5,935 bases of DNA, from NCBI GenBank assembly GCA_020027655.1, contig JAHKKJ010000254.1:1-5935 (forward strand). The letters run 5' to 3'. The notes beneath the pieces are model-generated. The model was not told where the DNA came from. It was given only the letters and a program-made list of their open reading frames with translations, and ran no database searches. This DNA comes from Deltaproteobacteria bacterium. GTDB taxonomy: Bacteria > Desulfobacterota > Binatia > UBA9968. The translations under genes were made by a program, and so were the position numbers. Shown here in pieces: positions 5,488 through 5,935 of this stretch. Position 1 is the first letter of the stretch. Each line of letters starts with the position of its first letter.

Positions 5488-5609
5488 GACCTATTGGGCG
5501 GCCTCGCTGGGTCGTGAACATATCAGGATGTTCGATTTCATTTAAGGACCCACCCGATTTCAACGAAGGGGACCAAACCAATTATCCGGCACAAACCGAA
5601 GCAGGGCCG

Positions 5610-5935
5610 CTAGCCGCGCGCGAGCACTTCCTGGACTTCGTCCGCCGGCACCGCGATATTCACGCCGGCGCGCTCCTCCTGGAGCAGCATGAAGATGCGT
5701 GAATCGCGCTCGGCCCAGCCGCGGTTGAGCGCTTCCGTTAGCTCCTCATGCAGGAGCGCGGCGATCCGCAGCGGGACATTCAACTCGCGGCCGAGCTCGG
5801 TCGCCAAGGTTATGTCTTTGTGGGCGAGCTTTAGAGAGAACGCGGGTGGATCGAATAGCTTGGGCAAAAACTGCTCGGCGAGCCGATCGAAGGTTCTCCT
5901 GCGGCCGAACGCCCCCTGGCGCACCGCCTGCCACA
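5610..5935 (-). CDS. NAD(P)-dependent 6-phosphogluconate/3-hydroxyisobutyrate-type dehydrogenase, C-terminal part
   Basis: The last 108 complete codons of a gene that enters from the right edge; its stop is TAG at 5612-5610. What is visible is the all-helical C-terminal domain of the beta-hydroxyacid dehydrogenase family: QGAFGRRRTFDRLAEQFLP, then FSLKLAHKDITLATELGRELNVPLRIAAL, where the KDxxLA helix of the substrate pocket is the recognisable mark, and a terminal ALNRGWAERDSRIFMLLQEE helix. The Rossmann domain and the catalytic Lys (GxxGxGxxxK) are outside the window. Known members oxidise 3-hydroxy acids (3-hydroxyisobutyrate, tartronate semialdehyde, 6-phosphogluconate); which substrate applies cannot be told. 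It runs toward the RdhA-like gene on the same strand, 205 bases away, so cotranscription is possible but uncertain. Confidence 0.86.
   Translation of the reverse strand, partial: WQAVRQGAFGRRRTFDRLAEQFLPKLFDPPAFSLKLAHKDITLATELGRELNVPLRIAALLHEELTEALNRGWAERDSRIFMLLQEERAGVNIAVPADEVQEVLARG

Noticed and set aside
1..5935. CRISPR array, tRNA, rRNA or complete insertion sequence
   Set aside because: No regularly spaced repeats, no tRNA-like cloverleaf or rRNA sequence, and no complete transposase with end repeats were seen on reading both strands.

Overview
The window looks like a piece of chromosome from an uncultured soil, sediment or groundwater bacterium. It is moderately GC-rich, uses strong AGGAGG-type ribosome binding sites, and has gene types (Bug/TctC-like receptors, NMT1/SsuA-like binding proteins, VOC proteins, small metal-dependent hydrolases, RdhA-like proteins) that are abundant together in lineages such as Binatota, Rokubacteria, Tectomicrobia and related Desulfobacterota. 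That placement is inference from gene content; there is no marker gene here. All intact genes lie on the minus strand, so transcription runs from right to left.

Right part (5935 to 3882, read leftward): the C-terminal part of a 6-phosphogluconate/3-hydroxyisobutyrate-type dehydrogenase enters at the edge (stop at 5610). After a 205-base gap comes a 407-residue reductive-dehalogenase-like (RdhA-family) corrinoid/iron-sulfur protein (5404-4181). It is followed 56 bases later by an 80-residue seven-iron ferredoxin (4124-3882). The RdhA-like protein has no Tat signal, and no rdhB membrane anchor is visible, so it is probably cytosolic with the ferredoxin as its electron donor. This pair is the most interesting thing in the window.

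Middle (about 3880 to 2656): an eroded zone with no intact gene. It holds a plus-strand relic of an NMT1/SsuA-like ABC transporter substrate-binding protein (3147-3716), broken by small insertions and a large internal deletion. A short relic that may come from a REP-associated (Y1/IS200-like) transposase follows (3722-3856). Next to them is a dense cluster of palindromes (2678-2748) and an orphan plus-strand intrinsic terminator (2752-2793).

Left part (2655 to 1, read leftward): a Bug/TctC-type periplasmic solute receptor (2655-1615, GTG start), then 37 bases later a two-domain VOC-fold protein of extradiol-dioxygenase/glyoxalase type (1577-762). After a 261-base gap containing overlapping inverted repeats comes the N-terminal part of a DUF6282-like metal-dependent hydrolase (500 to the left edge). 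Uptake receptor, ring-cleavage-like or isomerase-like enzyme, and hydrolase read as a small catabolic unit for an unidentified organic acid or aromatic compound. Its proximity to a reductive-dehalogenase-like operon suggests, but does not prove, a role in halogenated or otherwise recalcitrant compounds.
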